From assembly GCA_036675505.1 (NCBI GenBank), contig JAKFEW010000042.1, forward strand, positions 122,983 through 186,982: 64,000 nucleotides of DNA, in the 5' to 3' direction. The DNA comes from JAKFEW01 sp036675505. GTDB lineage: Bacteria > Cyanobacteriota > Sericytochromatia > S15B-MN24 > JAQBPE01. Numbering within the stretch: position 1 is the first letter of the stretch; every line of letters starts with the position of its first letter. The notes below the pieces were generated by a model that had not been told where the DNA came from, searched no databases, and saw nothing but the letters and a program-made list of their open reading frames with translations. The position numbers were made by a program, and so were the translations under genes. Positions 1 to 9,356 of this stretch are shown here, in pieces.

Positions 1-1
1 C

Positions 2-415
2 GCCGACGATTACATGACGAAGCCCTTCGACGTTATGGAACTCCAACTGCGCATCAAGGCCCTGCTCCGGCGAGCCGCCGGCGCAGGTGGCACGACCGCC
101 AAGGCGGAGCCGCCCTTGACGGTGGGTCGGATCGCGGTGAACCTCCGACGATCGTCGCTGAAGGTCGGGGAGACCGAAGTACGGCTCACGACGTCGGAGC
201 TCGCTATCTTGCGCGATCTCGTCGAGCACGCCGACGAGCGCGTGGCGCCCGAGGAACTGCTGACTCGCGCCCTCGACTACCCGCCGCGGGTCGGCAACCC
301 CCAGACCATCCACAGCCACATGCGAAACATCCGGGCCAAGCTCCGACAGGCGGGGCTCGACCCGGGGTTCCTGACGTCGTCGCACCAGGGCTACATGCTC
401 ATCAGCACGCCCTGA
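2..415 (+). CDS. OmpR/PhoB-family response regulator, C-terminal part
   Basis: Partial gene: its start lies before the window. The first readable residues (ADDYMTKPFD) are the end of a receiver domain, including the conserved lysine of the TKPF motif that helps signal phosphorylation. From about residue 45 follows an OmpR-type winged-helix DNA-binding domain, with the RLTTSELAILRDLV recognition region and the closing HQGYML strand. The phosphorylated aspartate lies outside the window. The sensor kinase 300 bases downstream is the natural partner, so the pair is probably a two-component system; the signal sensed is not evident. Confidence 0.9.
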   Translation, partial: ADDYMTKPFDVMELQLRIKALLRRAAGAGGTTAKAEPPLTVGRIAVNLRRSSLKVGETEVRLTTSELAILRDLVEHADERVAPEELLTRALDYPPRVGNPQTIHSHMRNIRAKLRQAGLDPGFLTSSHQGYMLISTP

Positions 416-445
416 TACCGCCAGAGCACGCCCTGATACCGCCAG
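404..445 (+). repeat. perfect 21-bp tandem duplication across a stop codon
   Basis: A 21-base unit beginning AGCACGCCCTGATACC occupies 404-424 and is repeated without change at 425-445. The first copy holds the last codons and TGA stop of the response regulator; the second lies just after it. The protein ends normally in the first copy. The rest of the stretch to the kinase start (446-713) shows no convincing gene or terminator. Confidence 0.9.
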
Positions 446-713
446 CGGCGTTGGAGAGGTCCTGACCCCGTAGCCGGGCGAGGCAAGCGGTGCCGGAGAT
501 TGGCGGGCGAGTCGTTGCAACATGGGTGGCCTCATGGTGCCTGATCCGCCCACGCGGATCCAGGGGTTTCTGGCAAGCCGCGATCGGCGCCACGCCGCTC
601 GGATGCCTCCCGTCTGCAGCCTCTCTGCAGGCGATCTCCCGGATGACCTCAGGCCAGGGCGGACGGGGGCATGCGACCATGATTGGTCTCCACCGACCCT
701 GAGGAGGAGCCCC

Positions 714-2324
714 ATGCGTCCGATGACCCTTGCGACCCGGCTCGCGCTCGGCTATGTGGCGGCGATCGCCGCCCTCGTCACCGTCGTCGCGATCACGCTC
801 GTAAGCTTCCAGGCCGCTCGCACGCAGACTTCAGCGGTCCATGACAATCACATTCCCAGCATCGATGCCGCCAAACGTCTGCTCGTACGCCTCGAGCGTA
901 TGGAAAATGCCGAATTCATGTACTTCGTCCCGAACCAGGAGATAAAGGCCTGGACCACCCGATTCGATCAGGACGCGCGAGAGTTCGATCAAGCCTTCGT
1001 CGACGCCGAAGTCGTGTCCCATTCGTCCGAAGAGATCGCGCTCTACGCCGAGATGGGCCGCCACTACGGCGCGTTCATTCACGTCGACGCCCGGATGCGC
1101 CGACTGCTTGCGGCCGGTCGGTCCAACGATGCGCGGAACCTGAATGCCACTGAGTCACTTGAGGCGATCAGCGACCTCCGCGAGGCCGCACGAAGATTCT
1201 ACGCGCTCAACCTCGCGGAGTCCGCACGCGCCCGCGCGGCCGCCGACGATGCCCTCGGGCGTATGGCCGGCGCCGCGCTGTCCGTCGGCGCCATCGGTGT
1301 GCTGGCCGCCCTTGGGCTTTGGCGCCGAGCGACGCGGGCGCTCGTGGAGCCCGTCCAGGCGCTCCGGCACGCGAGCGAGCAGCTGGCCACCGGGAATTTC
1401 GTGAGGGTCGAGCACCCGGCGGCGGCGCGAACTGTCGAGCTCGCATCTCTCGAGGCCGCCTTCAATCGGATGGCCGCCGAGTCGCAGGGGGCCCGCGAGA
1501 CCCTGGAGCACGAGGTCGCGGCGCAAACCATCGACTTGCGCGACGCCAACCAGCAGCTCGAATTACTCGTAGACGAGCTCCGCTCGCTCGACCGCATGAA
1601 ATCCAATTTGCTCGCGGTCGTGAGTCACGAGCTCCTCACGCCGATCAACATCATCATGGGTTTCGCGGACCTGCTCGACGACGACCCGGCTGGCCAGCTG
1701 ACGTCGGCGCAACGGGAGGCCGTGAGAGAAATCCTCGCCGGGTCCGAGCGGCTCGCACGCATGGTCCGCAACACGCTACTTTACGCCCGCCTCGAGAGCG
1801 GGGGGATCACGCTGGTCGGTACCGCCTGCCCGCCCGACGACATGCTGGCGTCTGCGGCTGCGCGAGCCGCGACGGCCGCCGCGAACGCTGGCACGCAGCT
1901 TGCCTGGACCGCGGAAGCCGACATGCCTGCCGCGTGGACGGATCCCGAGCGCCTCGCCCAGGTGCTCGACGAGTTGATCGACAACGCCGTAAAATTCGCC
2001 GGCGCGGGTGGTCATGTTTCGGTGACCGCCGCCGCCGAGTCAGGCGAAATCGCCTTCGAGGTCAAGGATGACGGGCCCGGGATTCCAGCGGAAATGTTGG
2101 CGCGGATCTTCCAACCATTCTTCCAAAAGGATCTCACGAGCACGCGAGTGCATGGTGGACTCGGACTCGGGCTCGCCATCGCCCACCGCCTGGTCGCCAA
2201 GATGGGCGGGATGCTGATGGTGGCCTCGAAGCCGGGCGAGGGGGCAACGTTCCGGTTCACTGTCCCGCGCATGGGGCGGCCTGCGCATCCTCGCCCACGT
2301 GAAACGGCCGACGCCGACATCTGA
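714..2324 (+). CDS. membrane sensor histidine kinase with HAMP domain
   Basis: 536 residues. The ATG at 714 is chosen over upstream in-frame codons because GAGGAGG sits at 701-707 and the protein then opens with a transmembrane segment (about 12-34). An extracytoplasmic sensor region of about 150 residues follows, then a second membrane segment (about 184-203), a HAMP linker, and a HisKA domain with SHELLTP (His305 is the expected phosphorylation site). The ATPase domain has the N box (Asn424 in DNAVKF), the G1 box DDGPGIP and G2 box GLGLGLA. It probably phosphorylates the response regulator encoded just upstream. The sensor region matches no domain I recognise. Confidence 0.93.
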   Translation: MRPMTLATRLALGYVAAIAALVTVVAITLVSFQAARTQTSAVHDNHIPSIDAAKRLLVRLERMENAEFMYFVPNQEIKAWTTRFDQDAREFDQAFVDAEVVSHSSEEIALYAEMGRHYGAFIHVDARMRRLLAAGRSNDARNLNATESLEAISDLREAARRFYALNLAESARARAAADDALGRMAGAALSVGAIGVLAALGLWRRATRALVEPVQALRHASEQLATGNFVRVEHPAAARTVELASLEAAFNRMAAESQGARETLEHEVAAQTIDLRDANQQLELLVDELRSLDRMKSNLLAVVSHELLTPINIIMGFADLLDDDPAGQLTSAQREAVREILAGSERLARMVRNTLLYARLESGGITLVGTACPPDDMLASAAARAATAAANAGTQLAWTAEADMPAAWTDPERLAQVLDELIDNAVKFAGAGGHVSVTAAAESGEIAFEVKDDGPGIPAEMLARIFQPFFQKDLTSTRVHGGLGLGLAIAHRLVAKMGGMLMVASKPGEGATFRFTVPRMGRPAHPRPRETADADI

Positions 2325-2368
2325 ACAGGCCATTTGCTCGACCGCTGGCGCGGCCTGGCCGGCCCGGT

Positions 2369-3622
2369 ATGATCGACGCGGAGGGATCCCGCTTGGCGTT
2401 CTCGCACCTGCTCGCGAGCCTCGTGATCATCTACCTGGCGGCCCAGCTCGGCGCCGAGCTGGCCGAGCGGCTGCGCGTGCCTGCGGTGCTGGGCCAGCTG
2501 GTCGGCGGTCTCGTCGTCGGGATGAGCGGGTTCGCGTTGCTCGATCCACAGGCCGAGCCGATCCACCTGCTGGCCGAGGTGGGCGTGATCTTGCTGCTCT
2601 TCGAGGTCGGGCTCGAGACCCATATCGACGAGCTGACCCGCGTGCGAGGCCAGGCGCTCGTCGTCGCGACGATCGGCGCTATCGTCCCGTTTACGCTGGG
2701 ACTGGGCGTGGCGCTCGCCTTCGGCCTGTCGCCGTTGGCCGCGGCGTTCGTCGGCGCAGGCCTTTCGGCGACCAGCATCGGCATCAGCGCCCGCGTGCTC
2801 GCCGAGCAGTGCATGCTCACCTCCCCCGTCGGGACGATCATCCTCGGCGCCGCGTTGATCGACGACGTGATGGGGGTGACGCTGCTCTCCGTGCTGGGTG
2901 AGCTCGCGCGCGATGACCTGATGGGCGCAGCTCCGATGGTGCTGACGCTCGTCGCCTCGTTGGGATTCCTGGTGCTGGTGATCGCCTTCGGCCGACCGGC
3001 CGCCGTCGCGCTGGTCGGCGTGATGTCGAGCGCGCGATCACGCGGGACCTGGTTCCTGGGCTTCCTGGCTTTCGCGTTCGCGCTGGCATGGTTGGCCGAA
3101 ACTGCGGGCTCAGCCGCGCTGATCGGGGCGTTCGCAGCCGGGGTGCTGATTCAGTACGCGAGCCCCGGCGAATCGCTCGAGAACCAGCTGCGGCCTGTGG
3201 CCGACGTTTTTACGCCGATCTTCTTCGTGTCGGTAGGCGCGTCCATCAATCTCGCCAGCCTGTCGCCCCTCGACCCCGCGGCGTGGCTCATGATCGGGTT
3301 CACGCTGGCGCTGGTCGTCGTCGCCACGATCGGCAAGCTCCTCGCCGGCTTCGGGGCACGCTTGCCGGCGCCCGATCGGCTGCTGGTGGGGATCGGCATG
3401 TTGCCTCGCGGCGAAGTGGGCCTCGTCTTCGCGGGGCTGGGGCTCTCGACCGGGGCGCTGGCGCCGGGCGTCCACGCCGGGCTGATCGCCGCGATTGGCA
3501 TCACCACGTTCGTTGCGCCGCTCTGGCTACGCGGAGAGCTCCTCCGGCGAAGGCCCGAGCTGGTAACGATCTCGCCCGCCGAAGCGGCGGACAAATCGCC
3601 ATCGCAAGCGCCACACGCTTAA
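2369..3622 (+). CDS. cation:proton antiporter, CPA2 (Kef-like) type
   Basis: 417 residues, almost wholly hydrophobic, with the roughly twelve membrane helices of the Na+/H+ exchanger fold. Family marks include the N-terminal VPAVLGQLVGG and the LIDDVMG pair of acidic residues expected in the ion path. It lacks the TrkA-N nucleotide-binding domain of full KefB/KefC. It would exchange Na+ or K+ for protons across the inner membrane. A TTG at 2393 has a GGAGGG at 2380-2385 with 7-base spacing and may be the true start, eight residues shorter; the ATG at 2369 has no clear ribosome site. The stop overlaps that of the convergent antiporter gene. Confidence 0.88.
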   Translation: MIDAEGSRLAFSHLLASLVIIYLAAQLGAELAERLRVPAVLGQLVGGLVVGMSGFALLDPQAEPIHLLAEVGVILLLFEVGLETHIDELTRVRGQALVVATIGAIVPFTLGLGVALAFGLSPLAAAFVGAGLSATSIGISARVLAEQCMLTSPVGTIILGAALIDDVMGVTLLSVLGELARDDLMGAAPMVLTLVASLGFLVLVIAFGRPAAVALVGVMSSARSRGTWFLGFLAFAFALAWLAETAGSAALIGAFAAGVLIQYASPGESLENQLRPVADVFTPIFFVSVGASINLASLSPLDPAAWLMIGFTLALVVVATIGKLLAGFGARLPAPDRLLVGIGMLPRGEVGLVFAGLGLSTGALAPGVHAGLIAAIGITTFVAPLWLRGELLRRRPELVTISPAEAADKSPSQAPHA

Positions 3623-5271
3623 TGGCCGGCGCCGCGCTCGGCAAGCGCTTCATCGATTTCGGCAATCAGGTCGGACGTCGCGTCGTCTTCCACGACACCC
3701 GCGAGCTGCGCCTCCCTGAGCGCATTCCGTGCGGCCCGGAACGCGAGGCCATAAGCCTTGGCCTCGTTCGAGGAGCGCAGGGCCTCGTCTGAAAGGTGCA
3801 GATCGGCGATCGCCGCCTCCGCCGCCGCGACCCGGTCGCGGAAATCGGCGGCCACCGAGGACGCCACAGGCGCGGGCAGCGCCCCGCGCGCCGTCTGGCG
3901 GTCGATCTCGTCCAGAGCGGACTGCCATGCCAGGCGTGCGGCGCTGAGGCGCCGGTAGGCCTCGTCTTTCACCTCGGCGGCGGCAAGCCCGAGGCGAGCG
4001 GCCAACCTCCCGACCGTGAGGCCCTGCACGAGCAGCGAGAAGAGCACCACGCCGAAGGTCATCGCGACCAGCTCGGCGCGATAGGGCAGATCCTTTGGCA
4101 GGCCAAGCACGAGTGCCATCGAGAGCGCGCCGCGCAGGCCGCCCCAGACGAGCAGGTGGCGCCAAGCGAGCGGCACAGGCGCGCCCACCCGGCCGAGCGC
4201 CGGCGCCACCAGGTAAACCGCCGCCGCGCGCCCCGCCAGCACGATCGCGCAAGCGCCGATCACCAGCGGGAGCTTGGTCCACCAGGCGCCGTAGGCCGCC
4301 TCGATGCCGACGAGCAGGAAGACGAGCGAGTTGCCGGCGAACGCCGCGTACTCCCAAAACGAGGTGACGGCGAGGCGGGTGGTCGGCGACATGCCGGTGC
4401 GCATGCCCCAGTTGCCCACCACGAGCCCCGCCGAGACCACGGCCACGACGCCTGAGACGTGCACCGCTTCGGCGCACAGGTAGGCGCCGAAGGCGACGAC
4501 CGTCGTCAGGGTGATTTCGAGCAGGTGGTCGTTGAAGGCATGCGTCACCCACGACGCGAGCGCGCCGACGAGCATGCCGATCCCGGCGCCGCCCAGCACC
4601 ACCAGGAGAAAGCGCGCGATGCCCTCCAACGGGCCCAGCGCGCCGCCCATGGCGATGGCGAGCAGGACGGAGAACAGCACGACGGCGACGCCGTCGTTGA
4701 ACAGGCTCTCGGCCTCGACGATGAGGCCGAGCCGATGGTCGACGCCCAGCCGTTTGAGGATCGCCATCACCGAGATCGGGTCGGTGGGCGCCATCAGCGC
4801 GCCGAACACCAGGGCGATGGCCAGCGGCAGGCCGAGCAACCAGGCGGCGAGGCCGCCCGAGACGAGCGTGGCGATCAGCGTGCCGAGCAGCGCGAAGGCC
4901 GCGATCGGCTTCCAGTCTGCCCGCAGCGCGTCGACACGCAGGTTGATCGCCGCCTCGAAGAGCAGCGGCGGCAGGAAGATCGTGAAGAGGACGTGCGGAT
5001 CGAGGTGCGCCTGCGGCAGTAGCCTTGGGGCGCCGATCACGAGCCCGACCACGACCAGCCCGAGCGCGTACGGCATGCGGAAGCGTTGCGTCACCATCGC
5101 CACCGCGGACGCGACGAGCATCAGCCAGAAGATCTGGGTGACGTCGAGGCCGGTCGGTGCCGGTGCGACCACGGCCGGCGCGACGCCGACGTGGGCGCCG
5201 CTCGTCGGGGCGGCGGGGGCGATTTCGCTCAAATTGACAGCCTCATGGCGCGACCCGCTCTGGCTCCGCAC
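3619..5271 (-). CDS. Na+/H+ antiporter, CPA1 (NhaP-like) type
   Basis: 550 residues: a Na_H_exchanger membrane domain (about 40-430) with FNDGVAVVLF in the ion-binding region, then a cytoplasmic tail of about 110 residues, rich in Ala, Arg and Glu, likely helical and regulatory. It would extrude Na+ or K+ in exchange for protons. The ORF start overlaps the upstream paaH-like gene by 29 bases. An internal TTG at 5232 lies after the paaH stop, with GAGG nine bases before it, and is a credible alternative start. It is last in the minus-strand gene train. Its TAA shares the palindrome TTAA with the stop of the opposite-strand antiporter. Confidence 0.88.
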   Translation of the reverse strand: MRSQSGSRHEAVNLSEIAPAAPTSGAHVGVAPAVVAPAPTGLDVTQIFWLMLVASAVAMVTQRFRMPYALGLVVVGLVIGAPRLLPQAHLDPHVLFTIFLPPLLFEAAINLRVDALRADWKPIAAFALLGTLIATLVSGGLAAWLLGLPLAIALVFGALMAPTDPISVMAILKRLGVDHRLGLIVEAESLFNDGVAVVLFSVLLAIAMGGALGPLEGIARFLLVVLGGAGIGMLVGALASWVTHAFNDHLLEITLTTVVAFGAYLCAEAVHVSGVVAVVSAGLVVGNWGMRTGMSPTTRLAVTSFWEYAAFAGNSLVFLLVGIEAAYGAWWTKLPLVIGACAIVLAGRAAAVYLVAPALGRVGAPVPLAWRHLLVWGGLRGALSMALVLGLPKDLPYRAELVAMTFGVVLFSLLVQGLTVGRLAARLGLAAAEVKDEAYRRLSAARLAWQSALDEIDRQTARGALPAPVASSVAADFRDRVAAAEAAIADLHLSDEALRSSNEAKAYGLAFRAARNALREAQLAGVVEDDATSDLIAEIDEALAERGAGH

Positions 5272-6862
5272 CGACCGCGAGCGGCAGGCCGGCCGCCGCC
5301 CGGCGCACGAGCCAGGGGGCCGGCCTATAACGCTCGCCGAAGGCCTCGCGCAGGGCCTGCAGCAGCCCGACCACGCGCGCCGGGCCGATCAGGTCGCCCC
5401 AGGCCAGCGGGCCGTGCGGGTAGCCGGTGCCGAGCCGCATGGCGAGGTCGATCTCGTCGGGGGTAGCCACGCCGGCCTCGACCGCGAAGGCGGCCTCGTT
5501 GACGAGCATGGCGAGGGTGCGCGGGACCACCAGGCCGGGCAGATCGGGCACGAAGACGGCGTCACGGCCGAGGGCGGCGATCGCCCCCGCGGCGGCCGCC
5601 CGCGCCCCATCCTGGGCGTCTTCCGGCAGCGCCACCTCGATGCCCGTCGCGTCGTCCTGGTAGCCTGCCCAGGTGCCGACCCGCCAGGCCGTGCGACCGG
5701 TGGCCGACTCGATCTCGAGCGCGCTCGCCGCGAGATCGTCGCTCGCGATCCAGGCGGCCGGCGGCAAGACTTCAGCGAGGCGGGTGCGCCGCTCCACGCG
5801 CTCGGCGACCGAGGCCCAGCCGAGCTCGAAGGCGCCGTCGACGCCATCGAGCGGCTCGTTCAGCGGGCTGTCGCCGAGCACCTGGACGCGGTGGCCGGCC
5901 GCCGCGTAGCGCGAGGCCCAGGCTGCGACCAGCGAGGCCGTCCCCATGAACACCAGGCTGAGCTTCGCGCCTCGCGACGCGGGCGGCCAGGCGGCCGGCA
6001 CCGGCTCGTCGCCATAGCTGTAAAATCCGCGGCCGGCCTTGCGGCCCAGTCGCCCGGCATCGACCATTCGACGCTGCAGGGGATGCGGCCGGAAACGTGG
6101 CTCGTCGTAGTATGCCCGCCAGACCGACTCGGTGACCGCCAGGTTCACGTCGATGCCGATCAGATCCATGAGCGCGAACGGCCCCATCTTGAAGCCGGCG
6201 ACGAGCGTCAGCGCGCGGTCCACCGTCGAGGGCGTCGCCCCGTGATCGCCCACCAGACGCAGCGCCTCGCCGTAATAAGGCCTGGCGACCCGGTTGACGA
6301 CGAAGCCCGGCGTGTCCGCGGCCATCACGGGCGTCTTGCCCAGCGCTTCGGCGAGTGAGCGCGCGCGGTCGGCGGCGGCGTCCGAGGTCGCCTCGCCGCG
6401 GATCACTTCGACCAGCGCCATGAGCGGCGCCGGGTTGAAGAAATGCAGGCCCACGACCCGCTCGGGCCGAAGGAGCGAACCCGCGATCGCCGTGACCGGC
6501 AGCGAGCTCGTATTGGTCGCGAGCAGGGCCGTCGGCGCGACCACCGCCTCGAGGAGCGCGAAGAGCTCGCGCTTGAGCGCGAGGTCTTCCGGCACGGCTT
6601 CGATCACCACGTCGGCGTCGGCGAGGTCTTCGAGCACCGTCGTCGGCAGCAGGCGGGTCAGGGCGGCCTCCCGATCGTGGGGCGCCAGCCGGCCCTTCTC
6701 GACCGACTTGTCGAGGCCCTTCACGATGGCCTGCCGGGCCTTGTCCAGGCCCGCTTCGGCCACGTCGTAGAGCCTCGTCCGGAAGCCGCGCTCGAGCGCC
6801 ACCTGCGCGATGCCGGCCCCCATGGTGCCGGCGCCGATGACGCCGATCGTCGACTCGCTCAT
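5243..6862 (-). CDS. paaH: 3-hydroxyacyl-CoA dehydrogenase, PaaH-like
   Basis: 539 residues. The N-terminal Rossmann domain opens with the NAD motif GAGTMG (residues 10-15) and has the NTSSLPVTAIA and HFFNPAPLM signatures of 3-hydroxyacyl-CoA dehydrogenases. GFVVNRV marks the C-terminal dimerisation domain, and a second related region follows, giving the double-length form seen in PaaH (3-hydroxyadipyl-CoA dehydrogenase). It would oxidise a 3-hydroxyacyl-CoA with NAD+. It sits nine bases behind the PaaA-like gene in the same direction, consistent with late phenylacetate catabolism. A general beta-oxidation or butyrate role is possible. Confidence 0.9.
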   Translation of the reverse strand: MSESTIGVIGAGTMGAGIAQVALERGFRTRLYDVAEAGLDKARQAIVKGLDKSVEKGRLAPHDREAALTRLLPTTVLEDLADADVVIEAVPEDLALKRELFALLEAVVAPTALLATNTSSLPVTAIAGSLLRPERVVGLHFFNPAPLMALVEVIRGEATSDAAADRARSLAEALGKTPVMAADTPGFVVNRVARPYYGEALRLVGDHGATPSTVDRALTLVAGFKMGPFALMDLIGIDVNLAVTESVWRAYYDEPRFRPHPLQRRMVDAGRLGRKAGRGFYSYGDEPVPAAWPPASRGAKLSLVFMGTASLVAAWASRYAAAGHRVQVLGDSPLNEPLDGVDGAFELGWASVAERVERRTRLAEVLPPAAWIASDDLAASALEIESATGRTAWRVGTWAGYQDDATGIEVALPEDAQDGARAAAAGAIAALGRDAVFVPDLPGLVVPRTLAMLVNEAAFAVEAGVATPDEIDLAMRLGTGYPHGPLAWGDLIGPARVVGLLQALREAFGERYRPAPWLVRRAAAGLPLAVGAEPERVAP

Positions 6863-6871
6863 CCCGGCGGG

Positions 6872-7687
6872 CTAGGCGGAGGCGCCGCCCTGTTCCCAGG
6901 GCGCGTTCCAGGTCGGCAGCGTGAGGCCCCACTGGGCACTCAGGCCGGCGACCTCGTCGTGGAAGGCCTGGCGGACCGCGTCGTTGTCGCGGACCTTGAG
7001 GCCGAATTGGCGGTAACGCGCGTTCCGGCGCGAGCCGGGGCGCCCGAAGATGTTCATCGTCCGGATGTACCACTTGTCGAGCGCCGCCTGGAGCTCGGGC
7101 TTCGTCGCGGGGTTCTCCGCGAGCTTCTTGACCCAGTAGTTGCCATGCGCGACGTGGACCATTTCCTCCTTGAAGATCTTCTCGATCTCGCGGGACCAGG
7201 GCCCGTAGCTGCACTGCCGCACGTCCTCGAGCTGGTGCCCGGCGCCGCGGTCCATGCAGAAGTTGAACATGATGAAGTCGTACCAGGTGTCGATCGGGTA
7301 ATAGAAGATGTTCACGCGCTTGTCGCCGCCCAGGCGCTGGTCGCCGATGTTGCTGATCGCGTCGGTGGGCCGGCTGGTGTAGTCGTGCTGCGCGATGTGG
7401 GCCTCGATGTCGACGCCCAGGCGCTCGAGCAGGTTGTACATCGCGAGCGCATGACGCATCTCGTCGCGCACGATGTTCGAGACCGCGAACTTCTCCTCGA
7501 TGGTCGGCGCCTTCTGGATCCACGGCACGTAACCGTAGCAGCCGGCGAGCTCCGAGTCGGCCTGCATCGTCATCAAGTTGACGAGGTCGGCCTTGTACGC
7601 GTCGGACATCTCCTCCGCTTTTTCGATCTTCTGACCGGCCTCGATCTTCGCCATCATTTGGCGTTCAAGTTCTTCAGTGGTCTGCAT
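6872..7687 (-). CDS. paaA: PaaA-like diiron oxygenase (phenylacetyl-CoA epoxidase family)
   Basis: 271 residues, close to PaaA (about 310) and collinear with it. Diiron ligands are visible: Glu46 (DSELAG), Glu76 and His79 (DEMRH), Glu175 and His178 (EEMVH). PaaA is the catalytic subunit that epoxidises the ring of phenylacetyl-CoA, normally with PaaC as structural partner and PaaE as reductase. PaaB, PaaC, PaaD and PaaE are not in this operon, so partners are elsewhere or the substrate differs. GAAGGGA lies about ten bases before the ATG. Neighbours are hydratase/isomerase and dehydrogenase genes fitting a ring-opening pathway. Confidence 0.82.
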   Translation of the reverse strand: MQTTEELERQMMAKIEAGQKIEKAEEMSDAYKADLVNLMTMQADSELAGCYGYVPWIQKAPTIEEKFAVSNIVRDEMRHALAMYNLLERLGVDIEAHIAQHDYTSRPTDAISNIGDQRLGGDKRVNIFYYPIDTWYDFIMFNFCMDRGAGHQLEDVRQCSYGPWSREIEKIFKEEMVHVAHGNYWVKKLAENPATKPELQAALDKWYIRTMNIFGRPGSRRNARYRQFGLKVRDNDAVRQAFHDEVAGLSAQWGLTLPTWNAPWEQGGASA

Positions 7688-7754
7688 CTACTTGGTCCCT
7701 TCTCAACCGGGGCTCCGACCAACAGCCATTGGTGGTCGATTCGAGCCGCAGGCG

Positions 7755-8555
7755 CTACTGGCCAGTGTAAACCGGCAGCCGCTTCTCCGTAAAGGCGCTG
7801 ACGCCCTCGCGGTAGTCGTCCGAACGGCCCGCCAGCTCTTGCATCTGGGCTTCCCAGCCGAGCACCGTGTCGAGGTCCTCGTCCATGGCCTTGTTGAGCG
7901 CCCGCTTCGCGAGTGCCATCGCGCGCGTCGGGCCCTTCGCGAGCTTCTCGCCCCACTCCTTCACCAGCGCGGGGAAGGCGTCGGGCTCGGCCACCCGATT
8001 CACCAGCCCCCAGCGCTCGGCGTCGGCGGCATCGAGCTTGTCGCCCGTGAAGAGCAGCTCGGTCGCGCGGCCGAGGCCGATCAGCCGCGGCAGGAAGAAC
8101 GAGGCGCCGGTGTCGGGGGCGGCGCCGATGCGCACGAAGGCCTGCACGAAGCTGGCCTTGGTGGAGGCCAGGCGCAGGTCGCAGGCGAGCGCGATCGAGC
8201 AGCCGGCGCCGGCCGCCACGCCGTTCACCGCCGCGATCACGGGCTTCTCCATGGTGCGAATGAGCCGGATGATCGGGTTGTAGCGATCGCGCACCGAGTC
8301 GCCCAGGTGCAAGGCCTGATCGAAGCCGGCGACGTTGCGGCTGCCGAGGTCCTGGCCCGCGCAGAAGGCCCGGCCCGCGCCCGTGATCACCACGCAGCGG
8401 ACCTCGGCATCCCTGGCGGCCCGCTTGAGCGCCTCGAGCAACTCGGCCGACATCTGGTCGTTGAAGGCGTTGTAGACGTCCTGCCGATCGAAGGTGATGG
8501 TGCCGACGTTTTCGGCCACCTCGTAGCGGATGGACGTGAAGCCCTTGTCAGCCAC
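7755..8555 (-). CDS. paaG: enoyl-CoA hydratase/isomerase, PaaG-like
   Basis: 266 residues with a crotonase fold. I place the start at GTG 8555, two bases after the TAA of the upstream crotonase gene, with GGGCAGG as ribosome site; the open frame runs further upstream but that part overlaps the other gene and is unrelated. FCAGQDL and AFVRIGAAPDTG match PaaG, the isomerase that turns ring-1,2-epoxyphenylacetyl-CoA into an oxepin; Asp148 takes the place of the PaaG catalytic Asp. The two hydratase glutamates are absent, which also favours isomerase over hydratase. Confidence 0.86.
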   Translation of the reverse strand: MADKGFTSIRYEVAENVGTITFDRQDVYNAFNDQMSAELLEALKRAARDAEVRCVVITGAGRAFCAGQDLGSRNVAGFDQALHLGDSVRDRYNPIIRLIRTMEKPVIAAVNGVAAGAGCSIALACDLRLASTKASFVQAFVRIGAAPDTGASFFLPRLIGLGRATELLFTGDKLDAADAERWGLVNRVAEPDAFPALVKEWGEKLAKGPTRAMALAKRALNKAMDEDLDTVLGWEAQMQELAGRSDDYREGVSAFTEKRLPVYTGQ

Positions 8556-8557
8556 GG

Positions 8558-9355
8558 TTACCTGCCCTTCCAAAGTGGCGCGCGCTTCTGCACGAAGGCG
8601 GCCATGCCCTCCTTCTGGTCTTCCGACGAGAAGAGCAGGTAGAACGCCTGCCGCTCGCGCTGGAGCCCCTGGGAGAGCGTCGTCTCGTCGATGTCGCGCA
8701 CGAGTTGTTTCGCGAGGCGCACCGCGACGGGTGCCTTGGCGGCGATCGCCTGGGCCAGCTTCACGGCCTCCTCGAGGCACAGCTCCACCGGCACCACGCG
8801 GTTGACCAGCCCCGTGCGCAGGGCTTCGGCCGCACCGATCGACTCGCCCGTGAGCACGAGCTCCATCGCGCGGCGGGTGCCGAGGGCCCGCGCCAGGCGC
8901 TGGGTGCCGCCGGCGCCCGGGATCACGCCGATGTTGATCTCGGGCTGGCCGAACTGTGCCGTTTCGGAGGCCACGATCATGTCACAGGCCATCGCGAGCT
9001 CGCAGCCGCCGCCAAGGCAGAAGCCGCTCACCGCAGCGATCACCGGCTTGGTCACGGCCCCGATCGCGTCCCACTGGGCGAGGTAAGGGCTCGCGAGCAG
9101 GTCGACCGGCCCCATGTCCGCGAGCTCCTTGATGTCCGCGCCGGCCGCGAAGGCCCGCGCGTCGCCCGTCAGCACCATGGCGCCGACGTCGGCGTCCGCG
9201 TCGAACGCATTCAGCGCGGCCACGACCTCCCGCACGAGCGCCAGCGAGAGCGCGTTGAGCGCCTTCGGCCGGTTGAGCTGCACGACGCCGACGCGCCCCT
9301 CGCGCCGGGCGATCACGTGCTCGTATTCGGCGAGTCTCTGCACGGTAGCGCCCAT
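8558..9355 (-). CDS. paaF: enoyl-CoA hydratase, PaaF/crotonase type
   Basis: 265 residues. Both catalytic glutamates of true enoyl-CoA hydratases are present: Glu119 in GGGCELAMACD and Glu139 in GQPEINIGVIPGAGG. The oxyanion-hole segments AFAAGADI and GFCLGGGCE are intact. It would hydrate a trans-2-enoyl-CoA, in the paa setting 2,3-dehydroadipyl-CoA (PaaF). Its ATG is one base from the stop of the EthD gene upstream and its stop two bases from the next start, so translation of the three is probably coupled. Confidence 0.88.
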   Translation of the reverse strand: MGATVQRLAEYEHVIARREGRVGVVQLNRPKALNALSLALVREVVAALNAFDADADVGAMVLTGDARAFAAGADIKELADMGPVDLLASPYLAQWDAIGAVTKPVIAAVSGFCLGGGCELAMACDMIVASETAQFGQPEINIGVIPGAGGTQRLARALGTRRAMELVLTGESIGAAEALRTGLVNRVVPVELCLEEAVKLAQAIAAKAPVAVRLAKQLVRDIDETTLSQGLQRERQAFYLLFSSEDQKEGMAAFVQKRAPLWKGR

Positions 9356-9356
9356 G

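Noticed and set aside
4511..6358. 615-codon open frame on the plus strand
   Set aside because: It is antisense to the antiporter and paaH-like genes; its product is Arg/Ala/Gln-rich without any domain, as expected from high-GC shadow frames.
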